A stretch of DNA of 64,000 nt from Sphingobacteriales bacterium (GCA_003963365.1 RXJG01000002.1:451722-515721), one strand, 5' to 3'. Counted from the first letter of the stretch, positions 1-10,398 are shown. The notes: generated from the letters alone by a model not told the origin. Numbers and translations: made by a program.

Positions 1-848
1 CTGCTGGCCCGGTCAATGTATCCATCGCTGGAAATTTTAGAGATACGGGCATCAATGGTAAAATGATCATCAATTAAACCACTGCCTGCTTTGATCGTAT
101 GCTTCCAAGTGTTGAAGGAGCCATATGCATTGCTGGCTTCACCATAAGCATGTTCATTAAATTCATTGGTGCTCATGTTGATGGTAGCGCCAAATGCTCC
201 TGTTCCATTGGAAGAGGTTCCCACACCTCTTTGAATTTGAATACTGCTTACAGAGGAAGAGAAATCAGGCAGGTCAACAAAATAAGTCCCCTGGCTTTCT
301 GCATCATTATACGGAATGCCATTCAGTGTTACATTAATCCGGGTAGCATCTGTACCACGTATGCGAATGCCGGTATAACCTACTCCGTTACCGGCGTCAG
401 AATTTACTACAACCGAAGGAGTTTGATTCACAATAAATGGAAGATCCTGCCCAAGGTTTACTTTCTCAATTTCCTTTTTGCCAATATTGGTTTTGGTAAA
501 AGGAGCTTTGTCTCCGGCACGGGTTGATTTTACTTCTACCGGTTGTAAAAAGAGGTTGATCTTTTCTAATTCAAATACGATTGTTTCACTGGCGGGAATC
601 GTTACACTGTAATCGGCAGTGCGATAGCCAATGCTGCTGATCTTTAAACTGTACTTTCCGTTTTTAAAATTCTCCAGTACGAATTCGCCTTTTTCATCCG
701 TAAGTGCCCCGGCATTATTTACGTCAATGCTGGCGCCGGTTAGCGGCTGTTTGGTTTCTTTGTCAATAACTTTTGCTTTGAAATTCTGTTGTGCCCAGAT
801 GGCATTTGCTGTAAACAATACGCAAATACCCAAAAGCAATTTTTTCAT
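1..848 (-). CDS. TonB-dependent outer-membrane receptor, N-terminal part (runs off window start)
   Basis: Minus-strand reading from ATG at 848: MKKLLLGICVLFTANAIWAQQNFKAKVIDKETKQPLTGANIDVNNAGALTDEKGEFVLENF... (carboxypeptidase-regulatory-like domain) then plug-domain text ...VNLGQDLPFIVNQTPSVVVNSDAGNGVGYTGIRIRGTDATRINVTLNGIPYNDAESQGTYFVDLPDFSSSVSSIQIQRGVGTSSNG. Confidence 0.93.
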   Translation of the reverse strand, partial: MKKLLLGICVLFTANAIWAQQNFKAKVIDKETKQPLTGASIDVNNAGALTDEKGEFVLENFKNGKYSLKISSIGYRTADYSVTIPASETIVFELEKINLFLQPVEVKSTRAGDKAPFTKTNIGKKEIEKVNLGQDLPFIVNQTPSVVVNSDAGNGVGYTGIRIRGTDATRINVTLNGIPYNDAESQGTYFVDLPDFSSSVSSIQIQRGVGTSSNGTGAFGATINMSTNEFNEHAYGEASNAYGSFNTWKHTIKAGSGLIDDHFTIDARISKISSDGYIDRAS

Positions 849-904
849 CTTTTTTGTTTTTGATGGTTAAAAAATTGATTTGGGGTAAAAGCTGCGAAAC
901 GAGG

Positions 905-1000
905 AGGAGTTTGGCGTCCTTCCCTGCGCAGGCATTACCCTGTTCAGGTTCTACGGGTGTTATCTCAGCCATCTTTTTTACGGACAGCACCCCGGGAATC
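905..1000 (-). ncRNA. TPP (THI-box) riboswitch
   Basis: Minus strand reads GGGGTGCTGTCCGTAAAAAAGATGGCTGAGATAACACCCGTAGAACCTGAACAGGGTAATGCCTGCGCAGGGAAGGACGCC; matches the TPP aptamer core CUGAGA..ACCC..GAACCUGA...GGUAAUGCC..GC..AGGGAA. Boundaries approximate. Confidence 0.93.
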
Positions 1001-1186
1001 TGTTGCCATTGGTCATGTTTAATAACCGTTAGCGGGGGCAAAGATAGGGTAATGATAATTTATAACCAGCTGTAACTTTTTGTATTCAACTTCGTAATAT
1101 AATTATTCCAACCAGCCGTGCAACAGGATAAGCAGGCGCTTGTCCTTTAAATTGAACTAAAGTATTAACCAAAAAACTAAAGACGA

Positions 1187-1906
1187 ATGAAAAAGCTATT
1201 ATTCTTATTTCTGCTGGCAGGATTTACCGCTTCAGCACAGAAAGTTGTTAATGATGAAAATGCGGAAAAACGTACGGTTACTTCTTTTCATGCTATTAAA
1301 GTAAGTGATGGTATCGACTTGTTTTTATCGCAAAGTAATGAAGAGGCGGTAGCAGTAAGTGCCAGCGAAGCCAAGTACAGGGCAAGGATTGTTACGGTGG
1401 TGGAAGATGGGGTATTAAAAATTTATTACGATCATGAAAATAACTGGATCAATTACAATAGCGATAAAAAAAGACTGAAAGCTTACGTTTCTTTTAAAAA
1501 TTTAGATAACCTTAAAGGCAGTTCTGGTGCTGATATCAGTGTGGATGGTACGGTAAATGTCCCTAAGCTGGAAGTAAAACTTTCCAGTGGTGCTTCTTTC
1601 ACGGGTAAAGTGGATATAAATAACCTGGATGTGGATCAAAGCAGTGGTGCCGGCTCTAACTTTACCGGTAAAGCATCCAGCCTTACAGTGGAAACAAGCA
1701 GCGGTGCTGTTTTCCGTGGGTACGACCTGGCTACTGATTTTTGTACTGCTAAAGCCAGCAGTGGCGGTTCAGTAAGAGTTACGGTGAATAAAGAATTATC
1801 TGCTAAAGCCAGCAGTGGTGGTGGTATTCACTATAAAGGAAACGGTGTAATTAAAGATGTAGATACAGGAAGTGGAGGAAGTGTAAGTCGCAGCAAAACT
1901 GAATAA
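1187..1906 (+). CDS. DUF2807-type (putative auto-transporter adhesin head GIN domain) secreted protein, SSGA-repeat paralog
   Basis: Signal peptide MKKLLFLFLLAGFTASA; FHAIKVSDGIDLFLSQSNEEAV; repeated SSGA/SSGG turns. Confidence 0.85.
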   Translation: MKKLLFLFLLAGFTASAQKVVNDENAEKRTVTSFHAIKVSDGIDLFLSQSNEEAVAVSASEAKYRARIVTVVEDGVLKIYYDHENNWINYNSDKKRLKAYVSFKNLDNLKGSSGADISVDGTVNVPKLEVKLSSGASFTGKVDINNLDVDQSSGAGSNFTGKASSLTVETSSGAVFRGYDLATDFCTAKASSGGSVRVTVNKELSAKASSGGGIHYKGNGVIKDVDTGSGGSVSRSKTE

Positions 1907-1934
1907 AATAATTGACCGATTAAAATAACAACTC

Positions 1935-2660
1935 ATGCGCAAACTATTATTATTAACTGCTCTCTCTCTTACTGCCATCATCTCTTATGCACAAAAGAAA
2001 GTGTATGATGAAAATGCTGAAGTAAGAATGACCGGAAAAGATTTTAATGCTATAAAAGTATCAGGCGGTATTGATCTTTATTTAAGCCAGGATAATGAAA
2101 CAACGGTGGTTGCCAGTGCATCCGAAACAAAATACCGTGACCGTATTAAAACAGAAATTACAGATGGTGTATTAAGAATTTGGTATGATACAGAAGGAAG
2201 TATGTGGAAATGGAATACCGGTAACAAGAAGTTGAAAGTATATGTTGCCTGTAAGAATATTGATAAGCTGATTGCATCCGGAGCAAGCGATGTACATATT
2301 GAGGGAACATTGAGTGCTAATAACCTGGATTTAGATATAACCGGAGCAAGTGATTTAAAAGGAAGATTACAAGTAAAGGGCAAATTGAATATTGAACAAA
2401 GCGGGGCATCTGATGCAAGAGTGGAAGGCAGTGCCAGTGAACTGTATATAAAGGCAAGTGGTGCCAGTGATTTTAAAGGATATGATTTTGAAACACAAAC
2501 CTGCGAAGCACATGCCAGTGGCGCCAGCGATATTCAAATTTCTGTAAGTAAGGAGTTAAAAGCATATGCCAGTGGTGCCAGTGATATATACTACAGGGGT
2601 AATGCATCTATTACAGACATGCATTCATCCGGTGCCAGCAGTGTTAAGAAAAGGAGTTGA
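1935..2660 (+). CDS. DUF2807-type secreted protein, SGASD-repeat paralog
   Basis: MRKLLLLTALSLTAIISYAQ signal; FNAIKVSGGIDLYLSQDNETTVV; SGASD turns at about 15-25 aa spacing. Confidence 0.85.
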   Translation: MRKLLLLTALSLTAIISYAQKKVYDENAEVRMTGKDFNAIKVSGGIDLYLSQDNETTVVASASETKYRDRIKTEITDGVLRIWYDTEGSMWKWNTGNKKLKVYVACKNIDKLIASGASDVHIEGTLSANNLDLDITGASDLKGRLQVKGKLNIEQSGASDARVEGSASELYIKASGASDFKGYDFETQTCEAHASGASDIQISVSKELKAYASGASDIYYRGNASITDMHSSGASSVKKRS

Positions 2661-2963
2661 TACTTTAGCTGTCAATAAAACAAATGGTCAGTGCTTTATG
2701 TATTGGCCATTTTTATTTTGTAATGGTTACTTTCAACAGTAGTTACTGAAAGCCCTTCCCGGTATTCAGCGTTAAAAGATTATTTTCTATTGGCGAAAGT
2801 GATATCTTCAGCAGGGGCATTCATTTTCGTTTAATAACAACGGGTGAATAAAAATTTATTTCGGTTAATATTAAATGTTTTAAAAGTAAACCCGTAAAGC
2901 AATCAATACAAAAGAAGCTAAAAGCGTACACATACAATTAAATTAATTTAAGTTCTTCAATTA

Positions 2964-2995
2964 TTTGGCGGCAAAGTATTATTGCCGTACATTTG
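2964..2995 (+). promoter_or_regulatory. Bacteroidota-type promoter for tRNA-fMet
   Basis: TTTG at 2964-2967, 20 nt spacer, TACATTTG (TAnnTTTG) at 2988-2995, just upstream of the tRNA. Confidence 0.6.
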
Positions 2996-3005
2996 CGCCT
3001 CACAT

Positions 3006-3077
<72 letters not shown>

Positions 3078-3082
3078 CAAAA

Positions 3083-3108
3083 GCCCCGCAAAACGGGGCA
3101 ATTTTTTT
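3083..3108 (+). terminator. rho-independent terminator after tRNA-fMet
   Basis: GCCCCG-caaaa-CGGGGC followed by aattttttt. Confidence 0.85.
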
Positions 3109-3194
3109 CTTGCAGGCTTTAGTACCAGCAATGAATTTGATTATCTCCTCAATTCTTCGCTATCAGCTAACGGCTTGCGTTAACAGTTAACACA

Positions 3195-4064
3195 ATGAAA
3201 GCCGGTTTCGTCAACATCTTTGGTAAACCTAATGCAGGTAAAAGCACACTTCTCAATGCACTGATAGGAGAAAAACTGGCTATTGTATCATCCAAAGTAC
3301 AAACTACCCGTCACCGTATTAAAGGATTTCTTACTACAGATGAATACCAAATCATCTTCTCTGATACACCGGGCATCATTGAACCTAAATACAAGTTGCA
3401 TGAAAAAATGATGGGGGCTGTTAAAACCAGCCTCGAAGATGCCGATGTGGCTTTACTGCTGGTAGATGTAAAAGATAACCTGGATGAAGTAAATACCATC
3501 TTTGAAGGATTACAATTAAAAGTACCAGCTATTGTAGTTATTAATAAGATTGATAAAGTAAATAAAGAAAAGACAGCAGAGGTGGTTGAGTATTTTAAAA
3601 CGAAACCTTATGCAAAGAAAGTAATCACTATCTCCGCTTTACAAAAAGCAAAGCTGGATGATCTGCTCAAAGAGATACTTTCTTTTTTGCCTGACGGTCT
3701 ACCTTTTTATGATAGTGATGATATTACTGATGCTACGCAACGTTTTTTAGCAGGAGAGTTGATAAGGGAAAAGATATTTGAATTATTTGGAGAAGAAGTT
3801 CCTTATCAAACCACTGTACTGGTAACTGAGTTTAAAGAGAAATCAACTTTAATAAAAATAGCAGCCGATATTATTGTACATAGGGAAACACAAAAAGGAA
3901 TTATTTTAGGAGAGCGGGGAAAAATGATCAAAAAGCTTGGCACGGAATCCAGGGCATCCATAGAACAATTCTTAGGATCAAAAGTATTCCTGGAGCTTTT
4001 TGTAAAAGTAAAACCAAAATGGAGAGATGATGATTTGCGGTTGAAAGAGTATGGATATAGTTAA
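3195..4064 (+). CDS. era: GTPase Era
   Basis: MKAGFVNIFGKPNAGKSTLLNALIGEKLAIVSSKVQTTRHRIKGF...DTPG...NKID; C-terminal KH domain GERGKMIKKLGTESRASIEQFL. Confidence 0.97.
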   Translation: MKAGFVNIFGKPNAGKSTLLNALIGEKLAIVSSKVQTTRHRIKGFLTTDEYQIIFSDTPGIIEPKYKLHEKMMGAVKTSLEDADVALLLVDVKDNLDEVNTIFEGLQLKVPAIVVINKIDKVNKEKTAEVVEYFKTKPYAKKVITISALQKAKLDDLLKEILSFLPDGLPFYDSDDITDATQRFLAGELIREKIFELFGEEVPYQTTVLVTEFKEKSTLIKIAADIIVHRETQKGIILGERGKMIKKLGTESRASIEQFLGSKVFLELFVKVKPKWRDDDLRLKEYGYS

Positions 4065-4093
4065 GTTTAAAAGTCAAAAGTAAAAATTCAAAA
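4059..4093 (+). repeat. heptad word array, AAAA-type
   Basis: agttaag|tttaaaa|gtcaaaa|gtaaaaa|ttcaaaa, overlapping the era stop codon. Confidence 0.45.
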
Positions 4094-4169
4094 TCCTTCA
4101 TAATTAACCAGCAACTAAAAACCCCGTCCAACCGGGTCATCCGGGCGGACAGTAACAAGCAACAAGAAT

Positions 4170-5480
4170 ATGGGATTCACAGTAGCAATAGTAGGGAGGC
4201 CAAATGTTGGCAAGAGTACCTTCTTCAACCGTATGCTGGAGCAGCGTAAGGCCATTGTAGATGATCAGAGCGGCGTTACCCGTGACCGCCAGTATGGGGT
4301 GACTGACTGGAATGGTAAAACTTTCAACCTCATCGACACAGGAGGTTTTGTTCCCGACAGCCAGGATGTATTTGAAAGAGAGATCCGCAAGCAGGTGAAG
4401 ATCGCCCTTGATGAATCCAACGCTGTTGTCTTTATGGTGGATGCTGCTACTGGGGTAACAGATTTGGATGAAGCTATGGCCGATGTATTGCGGCGTACCG
4501 CTAAAAAAGTTTTCCTGGTGGTAAATAAAGTGGATAACAATGAACGCATGCTGGAAGGAGCAGAGTTTTACAGCCTGGGTTTTGAACATATCTTTTTTGT
4601 TTCTTCCATAACGGGTAGTGGCACGGGCGAATTACTGGATGCATTGGCTGAACTTATTCCCGCCGATACATCGGAGGAAGAAGAAAAAACAATTCCCCGC
4701 TTTGCCATTATTGGCCAGCCCAATGTTGGTAAATCATCTTTACTCAATTCACTCATAGGAGAGGAGCGTACCATAGTAAGTGATATTGCCGGAACGACAA
4801 GAGATACTATTCATACTCACTATAATTTATTTGGCAAAGAATTTATGCTGATCGATACAGCAGGGTTACGCCGCAAAACAAAAGTGGAAGAAGACCTGGA
4901 GTTTTATTCAGTGATCCGTGCTATTAAAGCATTGGATGAAGCGGATGTATGTTTATTACTGATCGATGCTACCAAAGGAATTACTCAACAGGATTTGAAT
5001 ATATTTTCACTGGCGGTAAAAAAAGGAAAGGGTATTGTGATACTGGTAAATAAATGGGACCTGGTTGAAGATAAACAAACCAACACGGCCCGTGATTATG
5101 AAAAAGAATTAAAAAACCGGTTGGCTCCTTTTAATGATGTACCGGTGATCTTTATCTCTGCCAAAGAAAAAACAAGAATACACAAAGCAGTGGAGACTGC
5201 CCTTGAGGTATATGAAAACCGCCAGCGTAAAGTGCCTACCAATGAATTAAATGAGGTAATGCTGAAGGCTATTGAAGCCTATCATGCACCGGTAGTTCGT
5301 GGCCATGCCATTAAGATCAAATACATTTCGCAATTGCCTACGCATACACCCTCCTTTGCTTTCTTCTGTAATTTTCCGGATGATATCAAAACACCTTACC
5401 GCAATTATCTCGAAAACCAGTTACGAAAGAATTTCCAGTTTACGGGTGTGCCGGTGAGGATTTATTTCAGGAAGAAGTAG
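4170..5480 (+). CDS. der: GTPase Der (EngA), tandem G domains
   Basis: GRPNVGKSTFFNRM and GQPNVGKSSLLNSLIGEERTIVSDIAGTTRDTI; C-terminal KH-like domain. Confidence 0.97.
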   Translation: MGFTVAIVGRPNVGKSTFFNRMLEQRKAIVDDQSGVTRDRQYGVTDWNGKTFNLIDTGGFVPDSQDVFEREIRKQVKIALDESNAVVFMVDAATGVTDLDEAMADVLRRTAKKVFLVVNKVDNNERMLEGAEFYSLGFEHIFFVSSITGSGTGELLDALAELIPADTSEEEEKTIPRFAIIGQPNVGKSSLLNSLIGEERTIVSDIAGTTRDTIHTHYNLFGKEFMLIDTAGLRRKTKVEEDLEFYSVIRAIKALDEADVCLLLIDATKGITQQDLNIFSLAVKKGKGIVILVNKWDLVEDKQTNTARDYEKELKNRLAPFNDVPVIFISAKEKTRIHKAVETALEVYENRQRKVPTNELNEVMLKAIEAYHAPVVRGHAIKIKYISQLPTHTPSFAFFCNFPDDIKTPYRNYLENQLRKNFQFTGVPVRIYFRKK

Positions 5481-5571
5481 GGGTTTGTGAATGCTGGAGG
5501 CCGGCCCCAATTTCTGTATCACAGCACATATGAGTGGGCAATAATTATTAACTTTAACCGGCATACTCTTA

Positions 5572-5814
5572 TTGAATATGAAAAAATTGTTCATCCTTTT
5601 CTTTCTTTCACTATTTTTATTTTCCTGTAACAGCGAAACAACCAGGGAAAATAACACTGATAGTTCTTCAGCTAAAGAGCCGGTACCTTTAAACGACAGT
5701 ACGAATGTGCATCCCGGAGATAGTATCAATACTATAATTAAACCTGCACCAGATAGCCTCAAACCTGTTAGCATCCGCTTTGGTGATAACAAAACACGTG
5801 ACTCCACCCGGTAA
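5572..5814 (+). CDS. small hypothetical lipoprotein
   Basis: MNMKKLFILFFLSLFLFSCNSE lipobox. Confidence 0.55.
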   Translation: MNMKKLFILFFLSLFLFSCNSETTRENNTDSSSAKEPVPLNDSTNVHPGDSINTIIKPAPDSLKPVSIRFGDNKTRDSTR

Positions 5815-6226
5815 TAGTTTTATTGGTGTAACCAGATGACATAAAAGCTATGCCGCAAAGAACCTTTTAATAAGTTTACATAATTGGGATTTGTATCTAT
5901 TGTGCACCAAAACACGGCCTGGTTGGTTATATCTTCTCTTTATCTAACCATGCAAAAAAGCATACAATTTTAAGCTGATCCAATACCCCTTTAAAGCCAT
6001 TTCATCCACCTGTTCTAACAGGCTGGTTTGATCAGCCGGTAATCCCGTTTGGGTAATTTTTCATATTTACACTATTGGATTATGAACAATTGGCACAGCC
6101 ACTTGTTTCTTAAGTAATTACATTTTATATTAGTGTTTAGTTTTATTGCAAATCCCTTTCCTTTTAAAGCCTGTACCCTTCTCCTAATGATTTACTTATT
6201 AAAAGGCGTATCCACAAAGGCTTTGT

Positions 6227-9200
6227 ATGAGGAAATTTTACTTGCTTTTTTTATTAGGTATTACTATTTCTAAAGTATTATCCGCTAACTCTGGTATATG
6301 TGAAAGTTATGCCATCTTAAATATTAATGGTGCAGGAAATGTATATTATGACATGCAGGCTGTTACTGCAAATCCGGATTTTAACGGGAATAATCTTGGT
6401 TCTTTCAATATCGGTAGTAATTCACTTATTTTAAACGGTGCTCAAAACAAGATTTACAAGTGCGTTTCGGATAATATTTATCAATCCTATTTTTATTATC
6501 GTATTTACAAAACTACTGCTACACCCGGTGTATTTAATTCTTCCGTAATTCTTTACAATTCTAATATTGCTCCTACAGCCTGTAGTTGTGGTGGTACTGA
6601 TCAACTTTGGGAATCATCCGGGGCAAATATCAATGTGTTAAATGGCCTTACGCCGGGTACTTATTACCTGGAAATATATACTAATGCTGATTTTACCTAT
6701 GCAGGTGGCAGCGGCACCCATTATGCTAATAATGGCGGTGCAAATTATAAAGCTACTTTTACTGTTTCGCCGGTATATGTAACATCCACCACCGGTACTT
6801 CTCCGGCTACCTATGCAACACTTAAAACTGCTTTTGATGCCATTAATGCCGGTACACATAAAGGAACAATTGCTGTTACCATTTATGGCAATACAACTGA
6901 AACAGCTACTGCCGCACTTAATGCCAGTGGTTCCGGCAGTTCCAGTTACACAACAGTTACCATAAAGCCGTCCGGACTTATAACAGTGAGCGGCTCTATA
7001 GACGGTTTACCATTGGTTGATTTGAACGGAGCTGATAATGTAACCATTGACGGGTTAAATGATGGTACCAACAGTTTAATAATATCTAATACCAGTGTTT
7101 CCAATCTTGCAAATACATCAACCATACGGTTTATTAATGATGCGACCAATAATACGATTACAAATGTCACCATACAAGGTTCTTCAACTACGGCTCTCAA
7201 CAGCAAAGGAGGTACAATTTTTTTTAGTACAGCTGCAACTGGTGGTTCGGGGAATGATAATAATTTAATTTCTAATTGTAATATAGGGGCGGCTGGGTCA
7301 AATATTCCTAATACAGCCATTCTTGGACAAGGAAGTAACATATCAAGTGCTCACAATAGTAATGTAGTAATAACTAACTGTAATATTTACGATTTTTTTG
7401 ATGTAGTGGGTGGTTCGAGGGGAATTTATATTGATGATGGGAATACCAACTGGACAATTTCCAATAATAAAATTTATCAAACAAGCAACAGGGCATGGAC
7501 CTCTTCCAGTGGTAGTGGGTATGTACAAAGAGCTATATCCATTATTCAATCGGCTAGTGTGGGTAGTAATTTCCAGATTACAAACAATACCATTGGCTTT
7601 TCAAATTCAAGCGGCACAGGGACATACAATCTACAGAATTACACCAACGCATTTATAGGTATTGATCTCAAAACAGGGTCAATTACCGCTACTACAGTTC
7701 AGGGTAATATCATTGCAGGTATAAGTCAAACCACCACCGCTCAAAACAGCAGCAATGGTGTTCCTGCTTTTGTGGGCATTTATGCAGAATCCGGCCTGTT
7801 TACTATCAGTAATAATACAATTGGAGGATCCGCAGCAGGCAATAAAATCAGTTTTGCCTCCAGCAATGTAAATCCAAATGACTGGATTGGTATTTATTCT
7901 ACGGCATCTTCAACTATAACATCTAATACCATCGATAATATTGCGGTAACCAGCACAGGTAACGCAACCACCTTATCGGGCATACGGGCGGCAACAAGTG
8001 TTACCAATGTCATTAATGGTAATACCATTGGCAGTACAAACGGGTTAAGTTCTACAGCCACTTCCGGAAAAGTAGTGGGTATATATATTGAGTCAGGCAC
8101 GCCCACTGTTATGAACAATAAAATTGCTGCCCTTTCCACTCCTTATTTTATAACCGGTATTGGTGTATATGGTGGCAGTTCAGCACTTGTGTATAATAAT
8201 TTTATTGCCCTTGGTTCAGGGGTTACATCAAATAGTATAATGGCTGGTATAGAGCATAACGGGGGCACATCGCCGTCCTTTTATTATAATACTGTACGCT
8301 TACAGGGTGCAGTCAGTTCGGGCGGGAATTCCACTGCGGCTTTTATGGTAAGTGCGTCTTTGTCAGCTACGGCAATCAATAATATTTTTTATAATGAGCG
8401 TTCTGGTGGCACGGGGGTACACTACGGTATCATGTTTGGCCTTGGTGTAAATTATACAGGTGATTATAATGATATTTATGCAGCAGGCGGGCAAACTGGT
8501 ACCATTAACGGGAGTGGCAATTTTTCAGGAATTGCAAACTGGCGCACTGGCTCGGGACAGGATGCTAATTCCATCGAAGCCGCTATAACTTTCACCAGTA
8601 CAACGGATCTTCATATTGCACCGGCATCCTATACTGTGGTTAAGAACAAAGGGGTCGATATTTCCCCAACAGTTACCACCGATATTGACGGAGAAAACCG
8701 CAAACCATCCTGCGGTACAGATGTGGGGGCCGATGAAATTTATTTTAATAATACAGCCGGTATTAACCAGTGGACGGGTGCATCTGACACCAAATGGTGT
8801 AATGCCTGTAACTGGGATAAAGAAACTATTCCTTCTTCCAGCGACAGTGCAGTTATTACAACCAGTTTATATGGCAACTACCCGGTATTAAATACTGCTG
8901 CGGGTTGCGGCGCCTCTGTTATTGGCGGGTTATCCATTACCGGCAGCGCCTCCTTAACCATTGGTACGGGAGGTTCTCTAACCGTGAATGGCGGCTTTAA
9001 TAACGCTGCCACCTTTACGCAAACGGGAGGCGATATCAACTTTGCCGGCACAAGTTCCAAAACCATTGCCTCCACAACTGACCTTAGTTTTTATAATGTA
9101 ACCTTTAGCGGGGGAGGGGCAAAAAATTTAACCGCTAATGCTACTGTTCATGGTACACTTGGTTTAACCAGCGGTATAGTAAATGTTTCTGCCAGTAAAT

Positions 9201-10342
9201 ATCTTGCTTTGCCGGCAGGTATTAGTTACACTGGTGGGGGCCCTGCTTCTTATGTAAATGGCACACTGAGAAAATATTTTAGTGCTGCTGAAACCAGTTT
9301 TACTTTCCCGGTAGGGAACGCCACCCGTTATGGTTCTATCAGCCTTACCAATATAGTGGCGCCTTCCACTGCAGAATATATGGATGTTAGTTATGCCACT
9401 GGTGCATTTAGTGGTAATCACCGTAACATACTTACACCAACACCTGCTGCTCCAACTAATTCAACAAACCCCGTGGTATTTGCCAGTTATGTAGAATACT
9501 GGAATATTAGTTTTATTAATACCGGCAGCAGTTTTAAAGCACAAGTAACACTTAATTATAATGATAATAATTTCAGCCAGCTTTATAATAAAGGAGCTGA
9601 CTGGCTAAGGGTGACCCGGTATGATGCTGCTGGAGTAATGGATTATGGAAATGACAACCCGTTGGCAGATCAGCCTCTCGGCTCCGGTACCTACAGCGGT
9701 TCTATTAATTCAGCACAACAGTTGGGTGCTTCTGCATTTGCCCCGGGCAGCATCTTTACATTTGGCACCACTGCCAATGGAGTAAACCCATTACCGGTAT
9801 TGATAAAAGAATTTACCGCTGTAAAACAAAATAATTTCAATCAATTAAACTGGAATATAAGCTGCAGCAGTGAAGAACTCAGGTTTGAGGTTATGCGTTC
9901 CACTGATGGACGTAATTACCAGGTGATTCAGCAACTGACTGCCAGCCAGGAACGTTGCAAGCAGCCGTTTGATTATAATGATTATACTGCAACGGGTGAA
10001 AAAGTATATTACCGGGTAAAAATGACAGACGAAAATGGTAAGATTGCTTATACCCAGGTAGCAGTAATTATTAACCGTAAAAACGGTTTAGAGATTACGG
10101 GCTTATTCCCCAACCCTTCTACGGATGTGATTTATCTTAATGTTAGTGCGGCTGCAAGAGATAGACTGCAATTATTTGTTACCGACATTACAGGCAAACA
10201 AGTTATATCCAATACAATTGTATTAATAGCAGGTTCTAATCTCGTTCCTTTGCAACTTAAGTCTCTTGCCAAAGGGGTTTACACTATTAATGGTATATAC
10301 AGTGATGGAAAAATAACAACACTTAAATTTATAAAACAATAA
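6227..10342 (+). CDS. large secreted beta-helix surface protein with type IX secretion C-terminal sorting domain
   Basis: N-terminal signal; repeated N-rich beta-helix rungs (SNNTI, ITNNTI); C-terminus GLFPNPSTDVIYLNVSAA...DITGKQV...LKSLAKGVYTINGIYSDGKITTLKFIKQ typical of a T9SS type A sorting domain. Confidence 0.9.
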   Translation: MRKFYLLFLLGITISKVLSANSGICESYAILNINGAGNVYYDMQAVTANPDFNGNNLGSFNIGSNSLILNGAQNKIYKCVSDNIYQSYFYYRIYKTTATPGVFNSSVILYNSNIAPTACSCGGTDQLWESSGANINVLNGLTPGTYYLEIYTNADFTYAGGSGTHYANNGGANYKATFTVSPVYVTSTTGTSPATYATLKTAFDAINAGTHKGTIAVTIYGNTTETATAALNASGSGSSSYTTVTIKPSGLITVSGSIDGLPLVDLNGADNVTIDGLNDGTNSLIISNTSVSNLANTSTIRFINDATNNTITNVTIQGSSTTALNSKGGTIFFSTAATGGSGNDNNLISNCNIGAAGSNIPNTAILGQGSNISSAHNSNVVITNCNIYDFFDVVGGSRGIYIDDGNTNWTISNNKIYQTSNRAWTSSSGSGYVQRAISIIQSASVGSNFQITNNTIGFSNSSGTGTYNLQNYTNAFIGIDLKTGSITATTVQGNIIAGISQTTTAQNSSNGVPAFVGIYAESGLFTISNNTIGGSAAGNKISFASSNVNPNDWIGIYSTASSTITSNTIDNIAVTSTGNATTLSGIRAATSVTNVINGNTIGSTNGLSSTATSGKVVGIYIESGTPTVMNNKIAALSTPYFITGIGVYGGSSALVYNNFIALGSGVTSNSIMAGIEHNGGTSPSFYYNTVRLQGAVSSGGNSTAAFMVSASLSATAINNIFYNERSGGTGVHYGIMFGLGVNYTGDYNDIYAAGGQTGTINGSGNFSGIANWRTGSGQDANSIEAAITFTSTTDLHIAPASYTVVKNKGVDISPTVTTDIDGENRKPSCGTDVGADEIYFNNTAGINQWTGASDTKWCNACNWDKETIPSSSDSAVITTSLYGNYPVLNTAAGCGASVIGGLSITGSASLTIGTGGSLTVNGGFNNAATFTQTGGDINFAGTSSKTIASTTDLSFYNVTFSGGGAKNLTANATVHGTLGLTSGIVNVSASKYLALPAGISYTGGGPASYVNGTLRKYFSAAETSFTFPVGNATRYGSISLTNIVAPSTAEYMDVSYATGAFSGNHRNILTPTPAAPTNSTNPVVFASYVEYWNISFINTGSSFKAQVTLNYNDNNFSQLYNKGADWLRVTRYDAAGVMDYGNDNPLADQPLGSGTYSGSINSAQQLGASAFAPGSIFTFGTTANGVNPLPVLIKEFTAVKQNNFNQLNWNISCSSEELRFEVMRSTDGRNYQVIQQLTASQERCKQPFDYNDYTATGEKVYYRVKMTDENGKIAYTQVAVIINRKNGLEITGLFPNPSTDVIYLNVSAAARDRLQLFVTDITGKQVISNTIVLIAGSNLVPLQLKSLAKGVYTINGIYSDGKITTLKFIKQ

Positions 10343-10370
10343 ATACCGATAAAATAAAAAATTGAATACG

Positions 10371-10398
10371 ATCTCCCCGGTAAGGGGAGATTTTTTTT
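10371..10398 (+). terminator. rho-independent terminator
   Basis: ATCTCCCC-ggtaa-GGGGAGAT followed by a T run. Confidence 0.85.

Noticed and set aside
4137-4589. 150-aa minus-strand ORF opposite der
   Set aside because: Shadow ORF inside a highly conserved GTPase gene on the other strand; no recognisable domain. The same reasoning applies to 26050-26388, 29117-29380, 49256-49774, 50033-50395 and 53230-53754.
7343-7658. Overlapping ORFs within the large T9SS protein (7343-7549 -, 7410-7658 +, 6946-7341 -)
   Set aside because: By-products of repetitive beta-helix coding sequence; the 1371-aa frame is intact and has a signal and sorting domain.
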